NCBI RefSeq assembly: GCF_000739435.1
Contig: NZ_CP009159.1
Coordinates: forward strand, 2,126,001 to 2,190,000
DNA length: 64,000 bases
From: Actinobacillus suis ATCC 33415
GTDB lineage: Bacteria > Pseudomonadota > Gammaproteobacteria > Enterobacterales > Pasteurellaceae
Direction of reading: 5' to 3'
Shown: positions 1 to 7,561 of the stretch, in pieces
Layout: every line of letters begins with the position of its first letter
Numbering within the stretch: the first letter of the stretch is position 1
Notes under the pieces: model-generated
The model's database searches: none
What the model saw: the letters and a program-made list of their open reading frames with translations, nothing else
What the model was told of the DNA's origin: nothing
Position numbers and translations under genes: made by a program

Positions 1-1
1 T

Positions 2-172
2 GACACAGAAATTTTGGATGAAAATCTACCGCTTGAACAAATTCTCAAAGCGATCCCAATGGAGCGAATGGGCAACCCAGAGGAAGTTGCGCACACTGTA
101 GATTTCCTAATGGACGAAAAAGCGTCTTACATCACCCGCCAAGTGATTGGGGTGAATGGTGGATTGTGTTAG
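2..172 (+). CDS. 3-oxoacyl-ACP reductase (FabG-like), 3' end only
   Basis: Only the last 56 codons are inside the window, read in frame from base 2 to the TAG at 170-172. The visible tail has the short-chain dehydrogenase C-terminus: an IPMERMGNPEEVA stretch, then DFLMDEKASYITRQ and VNGG, as in FabG ketoreductases. The catalytic Ser-Tyr-Lys residues lie upstream of the window. It directly precedes a ketosynthase, so it is probably the ketoreductase of the aryl polyene pathway (ApeQ-like), reducing beta-ketoacyl-ACP with NADPH. Family assignment is firm; the pathway role is inferred from position. Confidence 0.85.
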   Translation, partial: DTEILDENLPLEQILKAIPMERMGNPEEVAHTVDFLMDEKASYITRQVIGVNGGLC

Positions 173-191
173 AAACGAAATAATGTGAATT

Positions 192-217
192 GTAGGGATG
201 GGTCCTGTGCCCGTCCG
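192..217 (+). repeat. REP element copy 1 (RAYT-type)
   Basis: A 26-bp element beginning with GTAG, followed by a G-rich arm, a TCCTGTG loop and a C-rich arm. This copy has GGATGGG against CCCGTCC, one step away from the perfect palindrome. The same element recurs at seven other places here and flanks the RAYT gene at 6294-6800. A 5' GTAG tetranucleotide is typical of REPs recognised by RAYT transposases. Confidence 0.8.
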
Positions 218-233
218 AAAAAATGGAAATATT

Positions 234-1484
234 ATGCAAACAAAACGAGTAGTTATCACCGGCATTGGTGCAGTCACCGCTTTTGGGCGAACCTGGTCTG
301 AAATCAAAGCGGCTTTTCAGCGCAAAGAAAATGCCGTGCAGAATATGGGGTGGCGGGATAAATATCCTGAATTGGAAGCTCAATTAGGTGCACCTGTGCC
401 AAATTATGCACCACCAAGTCATTGGAATCGTAAGCAACTTCGCAGTATGGGGCGTGTTTCACAGTTATGTGTAGATGCTGCCGAACAGGCTTTAACAAAT
501 GCAGGTTTGCTAAAAGATGGAGAAATTTCACCGCTTGTTCTTAATGGCAACATGGGGGTTGCAAGTGGTTCTAGCACTGGTTCAACCGCAGATGTGCGAG
601 ATATGGCAGAGCTGTTGATGACTGGTAAGTCAGACACTTTCAACGCCAGCACCTATGTTCGAGCGATGCCTCACACCACAGCGGCAAATATCGGTATTTT
701 CTTCGGGTTGCAAGGGCGAATTATTCCCACTTCAAGTGCTTGCTCGTCAGGTTCACAGGGCATTGGCTATGCTTATGAAGCAATTAAATACGGCATGATT
801 CCAATGATGTTAGCAGGTGGTGGGGAAGAGTTTTGTCCGTCTGAAGTATATGTTTTCGACAGCCTTTATGCGGCAAGTCGTAACAACAATAATCCGAAAG
901 GCACGCCACGTCCTTATGATAAAGAGCGTGATGGTTTAGTCATTGGCGAAGGGGCGGGTATTTTCGTATTAGAAGAACTAGAACACGCTCTAGCACGTGG
1001 TGCAAACATTATTGCAGAGGTAGTGGGTTACGGTGCAAATAGCGATGGTAGCCATGTGACTCAGCCACAAGCTAGTACGATGCAACGCTGTATGGAAATC
1101 GCCTTAAAAGACGCAGGTATTGAGCCTTCACAAATCGGCTATGTAAACGGACACGGCACAGCAACAGAAAAAGGCGACATTGCTGAAACCCAAGCTACCT
1201 CAGCCGTATTTGGCACCCGAGTAGCGATTAGCTCGCAAAAAAGTTACCTTGGGCATACGCTTGGTGCGTGTGGTGCATTAGAAAGTTGGTTCAGCATTGA
1301 AATGATGCGAGACGGTTGGTTTGCCCCAACGCTCAATCTGGAAAATGTGGACGAACGCTGTGGCGATTTAGATTATATTCGTGGCGATGGCAAAACCATT
1401 CAAACCGATTATGTGATGAACAACAACTTTGCTTTTGGTGGAGTGAATACTTCCCTTATTTTTAAACGTTGGACAGGGTGCTAA
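234..1484 (+). CDS. Beta-ketoacyl-ACP synthase (FabF/KAS II type) of the aryl polyene cluster
   Basis: A 416-residue condensing enzyme of normal FabF length. It has the complete Cys-His-His triad: Cys170 in SSACSSGSQG, His307 in NGHGTATEKGD and His341 in YLGHTLGACG. It should extend the polyene by decarboxylative condensation of malonyl-ACP. I chose ATG 234 (MQTKRVVITG). The longer reading from 198 begins inside a REP element and would add a REP-encoded leader. The stop overlaps the next start as TAATG. Comparable to the ApeR/ApeO ketosynthases; which one is not decided. Confidence 0.9.
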   Translation: MQTKRVVITGIGAVTAFGRTWSEIKAAFQRKENAVQNMGWRDKYPELEAQLGAPVPNYAPPSHWNRKQLRSMGRVSQLCVDAAEQALTNAGLLKDGEISPLVLNGNMGVASGSSTGSTADVRDMAELLMTGKSDTFNASTYVRAMPHTTAANIGIFFGLQGRIIPTSSACSSGSQGIGYAYEAIKYGMIPMMLAGGGEEFCPSEVYVFDSLYAASRNNNNPKGTPRPYDKERDGLVIGEGAGIFVLEELEHALARGANIIAEVVGYGANSDGSHVTQPQASTMQRCMEIALKDAGIEPSQIGYVNGHGTATEKGDIAETQATSAVFGTRVAISSQKSYLGHTLGACGALESWFSIEMMRDGWFAPTLNLENVDERCGDLDYIRGDGKTIQTDYVMNNNFAFGGVNTSLIFKRWTGC

Positions 1485-2395
1485 TGACGAAAAAAATTCT
1501 TTTAGTCAGTTATTCGCAAACAGGGCAACTTACTCGCTTGGCGGAAAGTTTTGTAAAACCATTGCAAAATCAACCGTACTTTTCCGTTGAACATTGCCAA
1601 CTTCAACCGCAAACCGCTTACGGCTTTCCGTGGCGGTTTCTGCCGTTTTTTAATACCTTTCCTGAAACGGTACATTTACAACCAGCCCCCATTCAGCCAG
1701 TACAATTTGCCAGTGAAAAGTACGACTTAGTCATCATCGCTTACACGGTCTGGTTTCTCTCGCCAAGCCAACCGATTACCGCTTTTTTACAATCGGATTC
1801 GGCGAAAAAAATTCTGCAAGACACCCCTGTGATCACGCTGATTGGTTGCCGTAATATGTGGCTACAAGCTCAAGATAAAATGAAAAGACTACTCGCTGAT
1901 TGCGGGGCAAATTTGGTTGGTAACGTAGTGAAAGTCGATCAATCAAACGACTGGGCAAGTTTTATTACCACGCCACTTTGGATGCTGACGGGCAAGAAAA
2001 AAGTGGGGAATTTACCGAGTGCAGGGATTGCGGAAAGTGAAATCCAAGATGCTTCTCGCTTTGGTGAAAAACTTTTGCAAACTTTTAATGAAAATCGACC
2101 GCTTGATCAGACCATTTTCCAAGGAATGGGTGCAGTGAAAATTGATGAAAAATTGATGATGAGCGAAAAAGTGGGGGCAAGAAGTTTCCATATTTGGGGC
2201 AAATTGCTGATAAAGTGCAGTCAAATTTCCCCAAGTTTACGCAAGTTTATTTTATGTTTTTATATTGTGTTTCTAGTGGCAATGATTTTAACGGTTGTAC
2301 CAATTTCAGCAGTGATAAAACGTTTACTTAAACCATTGTTACAAAAGAAATTGGATGAGCAGAAAAAATATTATGCGCAACCTTCTGGAGAATAA
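1484..2395 (+). CDS. darA: DarA-like dialkylresorcinol condensing enzyme, flavodoxin-like fold
   Basis: 303 residues from ATG 1484, which overlaps the preceding stop (TAATG). The N-terminus has a flavodoxin-like phosphate loop (LLVSYSQTGQLTR), followed by a YDLVIIAYTVWFLSPSQP strand. Near the C-terminus (about residues 250-280) there is one strongly hydrophobic segment. This layout is that of proteins annotated as dialkylresorcinol condensing enzyme, which sit beside a KAS III-like DarB in resorcinol and flexirubin clusters. The next gene is such a KAS III homologue. Known of the family: DarA/DarB make dialkylresorcinols from two acyl thioesters. That this pair does so is inferred. Confidence 0.65.
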   Translation: MTKKILLVSYSQTGQLTRLAESFVKPLQNQPYFSVEHCQLQPQTAYGFPWRFLPFFNTFPETVHLQPAPIQPVQFASEKYDLVIIAYTVWFLSPSQPITAFLQSDSAKKILQDTPVITLIGCRNMWLQAQDKMKRLLADCGANLVGNVVKVDQSNDWASFITTPLWMLTGKKKVGNLPSAGIAESEIQDASRFGEKLLQTFNENRPLDQTIFQGMGAVKIDEKLMMSEKVGARSFHIWGKLLIKCSQISPSLRKFILCFYIVFLVAMILTVVPISAVIKRLLKPLLQKKLDEQKKYYAQPSGE

Positions 2396-2398
2396 TAC

Positions 2399-2424
2399 GT
2401 AGGGGCAGGTCCTGTGCCTGCCCG
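2399..2424 (+). repeat. REP element copy 2
   Basis: GTAG followed by GGGCAGG, TCCTGTG and CCTGCCC. Both arms carry the same compensating change relative to the commonest copy (GGGCGGG/CCCGCCC), so the hairpin is preserved. Together with the opposite-facing copy at 2442-2467 it forms a BIME-like inverted pair between the darA-like and darB-like genes. Confidence 0.85.
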
Positions 2425-2441
2425 AAAGATATTTGATAAAA

Positions 2442-2467
2442 CGGACGGGCACAGAACCCGTCCCTAC
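2442..2467 (-). repeat. REP element copy 3 (inverted)
   Basis: Opposite orientation to copy 2, ending in CTAC (the complement of GTAG). The arms are GGACGGG and CCCGTCC, again with matched changes on both sides. It ends one base before the ATG at 2469, so the darB-like ribosome-binding region lies inside or beside this hairpin. Confidence 0.85.
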
Positions 2468-2468
2468 A

Positions 2469-3623
2469 ATGAATTCGAATAAAATGCAAAACGTCTATAT
2501 CAATAAAATTTCTGCTTTCTTACCTAATGCTCCCGTTTCAAACGATGAAATGGAGACTGTACTTGGTATGGTGGGGGAAACACCGTCTCGAGTGCGTAAA
2601 ATGATCCTACGTTCTAATGGTATTCAGCAACGTTATTATGCGATTGCTCCGAAAACTCGCCAAGCGACACACACTAGCACTGAACTTGCGGTGCAAGCGG
2701 TCAAAAATTTAGGAATTTCTGCAAATGCGTTTACCAGTCTTGCGGTAGGTACGTCTTACCCAGACCAAATTTTACCGGGACAAGGCGTGATGGTACACGG
2801 CTTGCTTGAAAATGCGCCGCCGATGGAAGTGATGTCGATGTCGGGTGTATGTGCGGCTGGAATGGCGGCAATGAAACACGCTTTCAATGCGGTTCGCACT
2901 GGCGAGCATCAATGTGCGGTGGCGGTAGCGTCTGAATGTGCCTCTGCGATTATGCGTAGCGAAAATTTCAAGGCGGAAGCAGACAGCAAATTACTTGAAA
3001 ATGCGAGACCAGAAATCGGTTTTGAAAAAGATTTCTTGCGTTGGATGTTATCGGACGGTGCAGGGGCGGTGGCACTTTCCAATCAACCGAATGAAAAAGG
3101 GTTAAGTTTTAAAATCGACTGGATCGAACTGGTTTCTTTCGCCAATGAAATGCCTGTGTGTATGTACGCAGGTGGCGATGTGCAAGATGGTAAATTTGTG
3201 AGCTGGAAATCGGTTTCGCAAGCGGAGCGTGACGCACAAAGTTTTATGGCAATTAAGCAAGATGTGAAATTGCTGAATGAAAATATCGTGCGTTGCACCG
3301 TAGAAAATGCACTTAAGCGATTGATTTCAAAATATAATTTGCAAGCGGAAAATATTGACTATTTCTTACCGCACTATTCGTCAGGTTTCTTCCGTGATCG
3401 CTTGCTAGACGGCTTACGCAATATCAATTTTGAAATTCCGCAAGAAAAATGGTTCACCAACTTGACTTATTGCGGTAACACAGGTTCGGCTTCGATTTAC
3501 ATTATTTTGGAAGAATTTTCCCGCACTTTCCCACTTAAATCAGGGCAGAAGGTGCTGTGCTATGTGCCGGAGAGTGGACGATTTTCAAGTTGTTTTATGT
3601 TGTTAGAAGTGATAACGAAATAA
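2469..3623 (+). CDS. darB: DarB-like ketoacyl-ACP synthase III
   Basis: 384 residues from ATG 2469; ATG 2484 (MQNVYINKI) is equally possible, and neither has a clear Shine-Dalgarno. A TTG reading from 2433 lies inside the REP pair and is rejected. The protein has a KAS III/chalcone-synthase-like triad: Cys128 in MSGVCAAGMA, His302 in LPHYSSG and Asn337 in CGNTGSAS. Next to the DarA-like flavodoxin-fold gene it fits DarB, which joins two acyl chains on the way to 2,5-dialkylresorcinol. REP pairs lie on both sides of the gene. The family is clear; the DarB role rests on context. Confidence 0.72.
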   Translation: MNSNKMQNVYINKISAFLPNAPVSNDEMETVLGMVGETPSRVRKMILRSNGIQQRYYAIAPKTRQATHTSTELAVQAVKNLGISANAFTSLAVGTSYPDQILPGQGVMVHGLLENAPPMEVMSMSGVCAAGMAAMKHAFNAVRTGEHQCAVAVASECASAIMRSENFKAEADSKLLENARPEIGFEKDFLRWMLSDGAGAVALSNQPNEKGLSFKIDWIELVSFANEMPVCMYAGGDVQDGKFVSWKSVSQAERDAQSFMAIKQDVKLLNENIVRCTVENALKRLISKYNLQAENIDYFLPHYSSGFFRDRLLDGLRNINFEIPQEKWFTNLTYCGNTGSASIYIILEEFSRTFPLKSGQKVLCYVPESGRFSSCFMLLEVITK

Positions 3624-3630
3624 ATGATTT

Positions 3631-3656
3631 GTAGGGGCGTGTCCTGTGCCCGCCCG
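3631..3656 (+). repeat. REP element copy 4
   Basis: GTAG head with GGGCGTG-TCCTGTG-CCCGCCC; one arm position differs from the perfect palindrome. Paired head-to-head with copy 5, with an 18-bp spacer. Confidence 0.85.
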
Positions 3657-3674
3657 AATATCAACGAGAGTTTA

Positions 3675-3700
3675 CGGGCGGGCACAGGACCCGCCCCTAC
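3675..3700 (-). repeat. REP element copy 5 (inverted)
   Basis: A perfect GGGCGGG/CCCGCCC palindrome ending in CTAC, facing copy 4. It sits 9 bp before the start codon of the following small gene, so the pair could form a long hairpin in the intergenic transcript. Confidence 0.85.
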
Positions 3701-3709
3701 GAGCAATAT

Positions 3710-4102
3710 ATGGAAATTGAAGACATTCCCCAAGACGACAGCAAAATTTTCCAAGGGCAACGTAAAGTGATTTACGCTACCCGCAACGGAAAATTTGAAG
3801 CAGGTACTAGCACAGGCTGGCAAGCGGAAGAGTTTGCCACCGAACAAGCCGTGGACGAACTCAACCAACTCACCGAACAAGCTCTACAAGCGGTCAAAAA
3901 CGGTGAAAAATCGGTTATTTACTACCTAATGTACAAAAACCGCTACGATCTCCAAACTCTCGCCCAAGCCACAGGCTTTTGGCAATGGCAGATTAGACGA
4001 CATTTTAGACCGGAGATTTTTGCGAAGTTGAGTGAGAGGAAGTTGGAAGTGTATGCGAGGGGGTTTGGGATAAATGTTGATAAGTTGAAAGGAATTATAT
4101 GA
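3710..4102 (+). CDS. Small conserved-looking protein of unknown function in the APE/resorcinol cluster
   Basis: 130 residues, no signal peptide or membrane segment, rich in charged residues and Gln, mostly helical in appearance. The C-terminal half (QATGFWQWQIRRHFRP, then KLSERKLEVYARGFGI) could form a helix-turn-helix-like bundle, but I do not recognise a family. It follows a REP pair, and its TGA overlaps the start of the next gene (ATGA), which suggests translational coupling. It is G+C-similar to the pathway genes, unlike the AT-rich gene that follows. Its role is unknown; membership of the pathway is inferred only from position. Confidence 0.6.
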   Translation: MEIEDIPQDDSKIFQGQRKVIYATRNGKFEAGTSTGWQAEEFATEQAVDELNQLTEQALQAVKNGEKSVIYYLMYKNRYDLQTLAQATGFWQWQIRRHFRPEIFAKLSERKLEVYARGFGINVDKLKGII

Positions 4103-5259
4103 CAGAATCTGAGTTACAAGAATTGAAGAATAAAATATCTTTAATTTTGAAAGATATATCTAATCTATCAGAATCGGAATATCAGGCTATAGAGCAGGAA
4201 AAGATGATTAGAACTTCGAATGAAACAGAACTAAAGCCATATTATCTTATTTTCCTTCTTTTTGTGAGCTTTCTAGGTTATGGATATTCAGGAAAAGAAG
4301 AGAAAGTTAGTTTCACGATACCGATAAAATACAAAGGTAGTATTTTTTTATTACAACATCGAAAACTAGGAATGGCTCTTCTTTCTTTTAGTGGTGTATC
4401 TAAACGTGATAGTTTAAATGTTGTAAAAGTAATTAATAAAGCAATAAATAAAGCGAAACCTTTTTTTGATTATTATGCAAATGAAGCTTCTAACGCAAAT
4501 GATTTAAATGTTATCAATAATAGTATTCCATTTTTTGATAGATTGTGTTTCCAATTAGAATTATATAAGCAAAAAGTAAAAGAAATAGATGTATTTATTA
4601 TGAGTCATCAGAGTGATACAGGTGATATAGATGTATTAGCAGATTTTGTAAGTCGTTGGAATCAAGAAAATACACTACAAAGAGAAAAAAATTGGCTAGC
4701 AATTTCTGTAATAGATGCATTTTTCAGTTTTACAGAGCATGTGTTTATTCATTCGGCTATTTTGCAAGGGAAATTACAAACTAAACAGGAAATTGCTCAA
4801 TTAACAGTAAGTGAATGGAAGGATAAATTCAAAAGATGCATAGATATATCAGTTCCTAAGAATAGAGATTTTTACGATAAATTAAGTTTACTAAAAGATC
4901 AAATTCGTAATCATTTAACTCATGGCGCCTTTGGTAAAAATAATGAAGCATTTCAAATTCATTCTCCAGTGGGTGCTATACCAATGTTGATATCACCTAC
5001 AACATCTATGTTTTCTGTTGGCGAAAATTTAAAGTTTACAGATGAAGAAGCTATCAAAATTATAGAAGAATTTATTGAATATTATTGGGGTAGTAAAAAT
5101 TTTATAGAGAATATTTATATACAAAGTGGACTACCTGCAGTTTTGACTTTTGCTCTAGATAGTACATATAAAAGGGCTATGGTTTCTTTAGATGAAATGG
5201 AAAATTTCACACATTATTTATCTGAAGAATTTTGTAATTCAATGAATATGGATTGGTAA
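4099..5259 (+). CDS. AT-rich HEPN-like protein of unknown function
   Basis: 386 residues, markedly richer in A+T, Lys, Asn and Ile than the flanking genes. Residues 40-65 hold a hydrophobic stretch (YYLIFLLFVSFLGYGYSG). Residues 265-280 contain DQIRNHLTHGAFG, with Arg270 and His275 spaced as in the R-X4-6-H motif of HEPN domains; many HEPN proteins are RNases found in defence and toxin systems. Helical segments around residues 190-250 would suit a HEPN bundle. It overlaps both neighbours (ATGA upstream, TAATG downstream). The HEPN call rests on one motif; any RNase activity is inference. Confidence 0.55.
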   Translation: MTESELQELKNKISLILKDISNLSESEYQAIEQEKMIRTSNETELKPYYLIFLLFVSFLGYGYSGKEEKVSFTIPIKYKGSIFLLQHRKLGMALLSFSGVSKRDSLNVVKVINKAINKAKPFFDYYANEASNANDLNVINNSIPFFDRLCFQLELYKQKVKEIDVFIMSHQSDTGDIDVLADFVSRWNQENTLQREKNWLAISVIDAFFSFTEHVFIHSAILQGKLQTKQEIAQLTVSEWKDKFKRCIDISVPKNRDFYDKLSLLKDQIRNHLTHGAFGKNNEAFQIHSPVGAIPMLISPTTSMFSVGENLKFTDEEAIKIIEEFIEYYWGSKNFIENIYIQSGLPAVLTFALDSTYKRAMVSLDEMENFTHYLSEEFCNSMNMDW

Positions 5260-6245
5260 TGAACCATTTTTCCCATCAACACACCGCCCACTGCGAAAGC
5301 GGTGTGATGTCAACTTTATTAAAATCGCACGGGGCGGAGCTGAACGAGGCGATGGTCTTTGGTTTGGCGTCCGCTTTGACGTTTGTTTATCTGCCGATTA
5401 TTAAGGTCAGCGGAATGCCTTTGATTTCTTACCGTATGCAACCGAAGCACATCATCAAAAAGGTATCGAAATTGCTGAAAGTGCGGTTGAAAATGCAGAA
5501 GTTTTCTAACGAAACGGCAGGACAAATGGCATTAGATCAGGCGTTGCAAAATGGCAAATTAGTCGGTTTGCAGACATCGGTTTTTTGGCTGCCTTATTTT
5601 CCGTCTGAAATGCGTTTTCATTTTAATGCCCATAATTTACTTGTTTATGGTAAGGAAAACGATGATTATTTAATCAGCGATCCTGTATTTGAAACGGTGC
5701 AACGCTGTGCCGCTCAAGACCTGCAAAAAGCCCGTTTTGCTAAAGGCGCATTGGCGGCAAAAGGGCTGATGTATTATTTCGAGCAAACGCCTGATTTTTC
5801 GCAAATTGACTTGCCTACGTTAGTTCGCAAAGCTATTCGCAAACAAGCAAAACAAATGCTTGCACCACTGTTTTTTGTCGGTGTGAAAGGCATTCGCACT
5901 GTAGCGAAATCTATTGAAAATCTCGCTGCTTGCAAAAAAGGCGAAAAATATAACCGCTTGTATCTCGGGCATATCGTGAGAATGCAAGAAGAAATCGGCA
6001 CAGGCGGTGCAGGTTTCCGCTATTTATATGCTTATTTCTTAGAACAAGCCGCTGAAATTTGCAACGAACCCAAATTCAAACAGGCTTCCGAACAGATGAC
6101 CGAAATCGGCGACCTCTGGCGAGAATTTGCTATTCTTTGCGTTAAGCAATGCCGTAAGCCGAGTGTGGAAGGATATAAGGAAACGGCGGCGTTTTTGAGA
6201 AGGATCTCAGAGAGGGAAGAAAAATTATGGAGAATGTTGAAATAA
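5259..6245 (+). CDS. BtrH N-terminal domain / DUF4872-type protein
   Basis: 328 residues from ATG 5259, overlapping the upstream TAA by one base. The N-terminus has the BtrH_N pattern: HCESGVMSTLLKSHG (candidate catalytic Cys and His), then LNEAMVFGLASALTFVYLP. The middle has NAHNLLVYG and ISDPVF, typical of papain-like or cysteine-peptidase-like folds. The all-helical C-terminal half fits DUF4872. In butirosin synthesis BtrH transfers an acyl group from a carrier protein to the product. By analogy this protein could move a polyene or acyl chain from an ACP to an acceptor; that is inference. Confidence 0.75.
   Translation: MNHFSHQHTAHCESGVMSTLLKSHGAELNEAMVFGLASALTFVYLPIIKVSGMPLISYRMQPKHIIKKVSKLLKVRLKMQKFSNETAGQMALDQALQNGKLVGLQTSVFWLPYFPSEMRFHFNAHNLLVYGKENDDYLISDPVFETVQRCAAQDLQKARFAKGALAAKGLMYYFEQTPDFSQIDLPTLVRKAIRKQAKQMLAPLFFVGVKGIRTVAKSIENLAACKKGEKYNRLYLGHIVRMQEEIGTGGAGFRYLYAYFLEQAAEICNEPKFKQASEQMTEIGDLWREFAILCVKQCRKPSVEGYKETAAFLRRISEREEKLWRMLK
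5479..5487 (+). repeat. Hin-type DNA uptake sequence core
   Basis: Perfect AAGTGCGGT 9-mer, followed by TGAAAA, which suits the A/T-rich flank of the Haemophilus influenzae uptake signal. It lies within the BtrH-like gene. Four more perfect copies are at 7873-7881, 9879-9887, 10205-10213 and 19278-19286, all inside the pigment cluster. Confidence 0.7.
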
Positions 6246-6247
6246 TT

Positions 6248-6273
6248 GTAGGGGCGGGTCCTGTGCCCGCCCG
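6248..6273 (+). repeat. REP element copy 6, upstream of the RAYT gene
   Basis: GTAG plus a perfect GGGCGGG/CCCGCCC hairpin. It lies 20 bp before the RAYT start codon and mirrors copy 7 downstream of the gene. Confidence 0.9.
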
Positions 6274-6293
6274 AAATAATTGCCGAAACAGAT

Positions 6294-6800
6294 ATGAATA
6301 AACAACATTTACCACGTCGTAAAACTATCCGTTTACAACATTATGATTATTCCGAAAATGGATTATATTTCATCACTATTTGCGTTCAAGATCGTTTATG
6401 TTTATTCGGCAAGATTTTGAATGAGAAAATGGAATTAAACCCTGCTGGTAAAATGGTTGAGACTTGTTATTTGGAGTTGGAACAATATTTCCCTACAGTA
6501 AAATGTTTGGATTATGTGATTATGCCTAATCATATCCATTTTATTCTTCAGCTTGAAAATGCTATACATCTACCTCGTTATTCATTATTTGATGTGATTC
6601 AACGTTTTAAATCTCGAACGAATGTTGAATATATTAAAAATGTGAAACAAAAGAATTGGCAGCCTTTTAATAAGAGGTTATGGCAACGTAGTTATTATGA
6701 ACATATTGTGCGAGATGAAAAAGATTATTTGATAATTGCGGAATATATTGAGCATAACCCGTTACATTGGGCGTTGGATAAATTGTATATAGCAGAATAA
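6294..6800 (+). mobile_element. REP-associated tyrosine transposase (RAYT, Y1/HUH family)
   Basis: 168 residues, a complete single-domain Y1 transposase. The HUH metal-binding motif is His80-Ile81-His82 in MPNHIHFIL. The candidate nucleophile is Tyr134 or Tyr135 in LWQRSYYEHIVRDE. The N-terminus (RLQHYDYSENGLYFITICVQ) is characteristic of TnpA-REP proteins. RAYTs cut and rejoin single-stranded REP hairpins and are held responsible for REP spread; they usually do not move as IS elements. The gene is flanked by REP copies in inverted orientation, a REPtron-like unit, and it sits inside the pigment cluster between the BtrH-like and ABC genes. Confidence 0.92.
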
Positions 6801-6803
6801 TTT

Positions 6804-6829
6804 CGGGCGGGCACAGGACCCGCCCCTAC
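6804..6829 (-). repeat. REP element copy 7, downstream of the RAYT gene
   Basis: Inverted relative to copy 6, perfect arms, ending in CTAC. It begins 4 bp after the RAYT stop and ends 10 bp before the ABC ATPase start. Copies 6 and 7 bracket the transposase gene. Confidence 0.9.
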
Positions 6830-6838
6830 GGAAGATTA

Positions 6839-7561
6839 ATGATTGAAATAAATAACCTAAACCACCAATACCCCAACGCTCAAACACAGGCGTTATGCAA
6901 TGTGAATTTACACATCCCCCAAGGCTCTGCCATTGGTTTACTCGGTCCAAATGGGGCGGGTAAAACGACCTTGATGTCGTTACTCGCTGGCTTGCAGTCG
7001 GTACAGCAAGGCGAGATTTTGTTTGAGGGCGTGCCGTTTGAGAAATTGTCGAAACAGCAACGTCATCAAATCTCGTTAGTACCGCAGGATTTTGCGTTTT
7101 ATCCGTTGTTGACGGTGTGGGAAAATCTGAAATTCTTCGCCGCACTTTATGAAATTTCTGATAAAAATTGGCTGTTGGAGTTGTTGGAAAAAACGGGGCT
7201 AACGATACATAAATCCAAATTGGCAAAGCACCTTTCGGGTGGCTTGAAACGCCGTTTAAATTTTGCGATTGGTTTGATTAATCGCCCGAAAGTGATTTTT
7301 TTGGATGAAATCACGGTGGGGATTGATCCGCAATCTCGTCAGTTTATTCTCAATAGCGTGGCAGAATTAACCAAGCAAGGGGTAACGGTGATTTATACAT
7401 CGCATTACTTGCAAGAAATTGAGCAACTTTGTTCACAGTTAGTGCTGTTAAATGAAGGGAAATTGATTTATCAAGGTGATTTGCAAGAAATTATCGGTAA
7501 TCAACCGCTTGAGAAATTTTATTTGGATTTTTTAGATAAGCAGGTAGGAACAAGGTGCTAA
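6839..7561 (+). CDS. ABC transporter ATP-binding protein
   Basis: 240 residues, a single nucleotide-binding domain. Walker A is GPNGAGKTT (36-44), the Q-loop is VPQD near 81-84, the signature is LSGG (132-135) and Walker B is VIFLDE (152-157). The residue after the catalytic Glu is Ile rather than the usual Pro, followed by TVGID. It pairs with the ABC-2-type permease that overlaps its 3' end by 7 bp. The pair probably exports a lipid or polyene product across the inner membrane. The exact substrate is unknown; assignment to the pigment pathway is by position. Confidence 0.9.
   Translation: MIEINNLNHQYPNAQTQALCNVNLHIPQGSAIGLLGPNGAGKTTLMSLLAGLQSVQQGEILFEGVPFEKLSKQQRHQISLVPQDFAFYPLLTVWENLKFFAALYEISDKNWLLELLEKTGLTIHKSKLAKHLSGGLKRRLNFAIGLINRPKVIFLDEITVGIDPQSRQFILNSVAELTKQGVTVIYTSHYLQEIEQLCSQLVLLNEGKLIYQGDLQEIIGNQPLEKFYLDFLDKQVGTRC

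Noticed and set aside
198-233. N-terminal extension of the first ketosynthase
   Set aside because: It would be encoded by REP sequence, and the conserved protein starts at MQTKRVVITG (234).
3560-3880. 106-codon minus-strand open frame
   Set aside because: It runs across a REP pair and antisense to two genes; no recognisable product.
192-6829. CRISPR array made of the repeated 26-bp units
   Set aside because: The units are dispersed, in both orientations and without regular spacers; they are REP elements tied to the RAYT gene. No CRISPR array was seen in the window.
6762-7226. 154-codon minus-strand open frame
   Set aside because: Antisense to the ABC ATPase and through a REP; the composition is that of a shadow frame.
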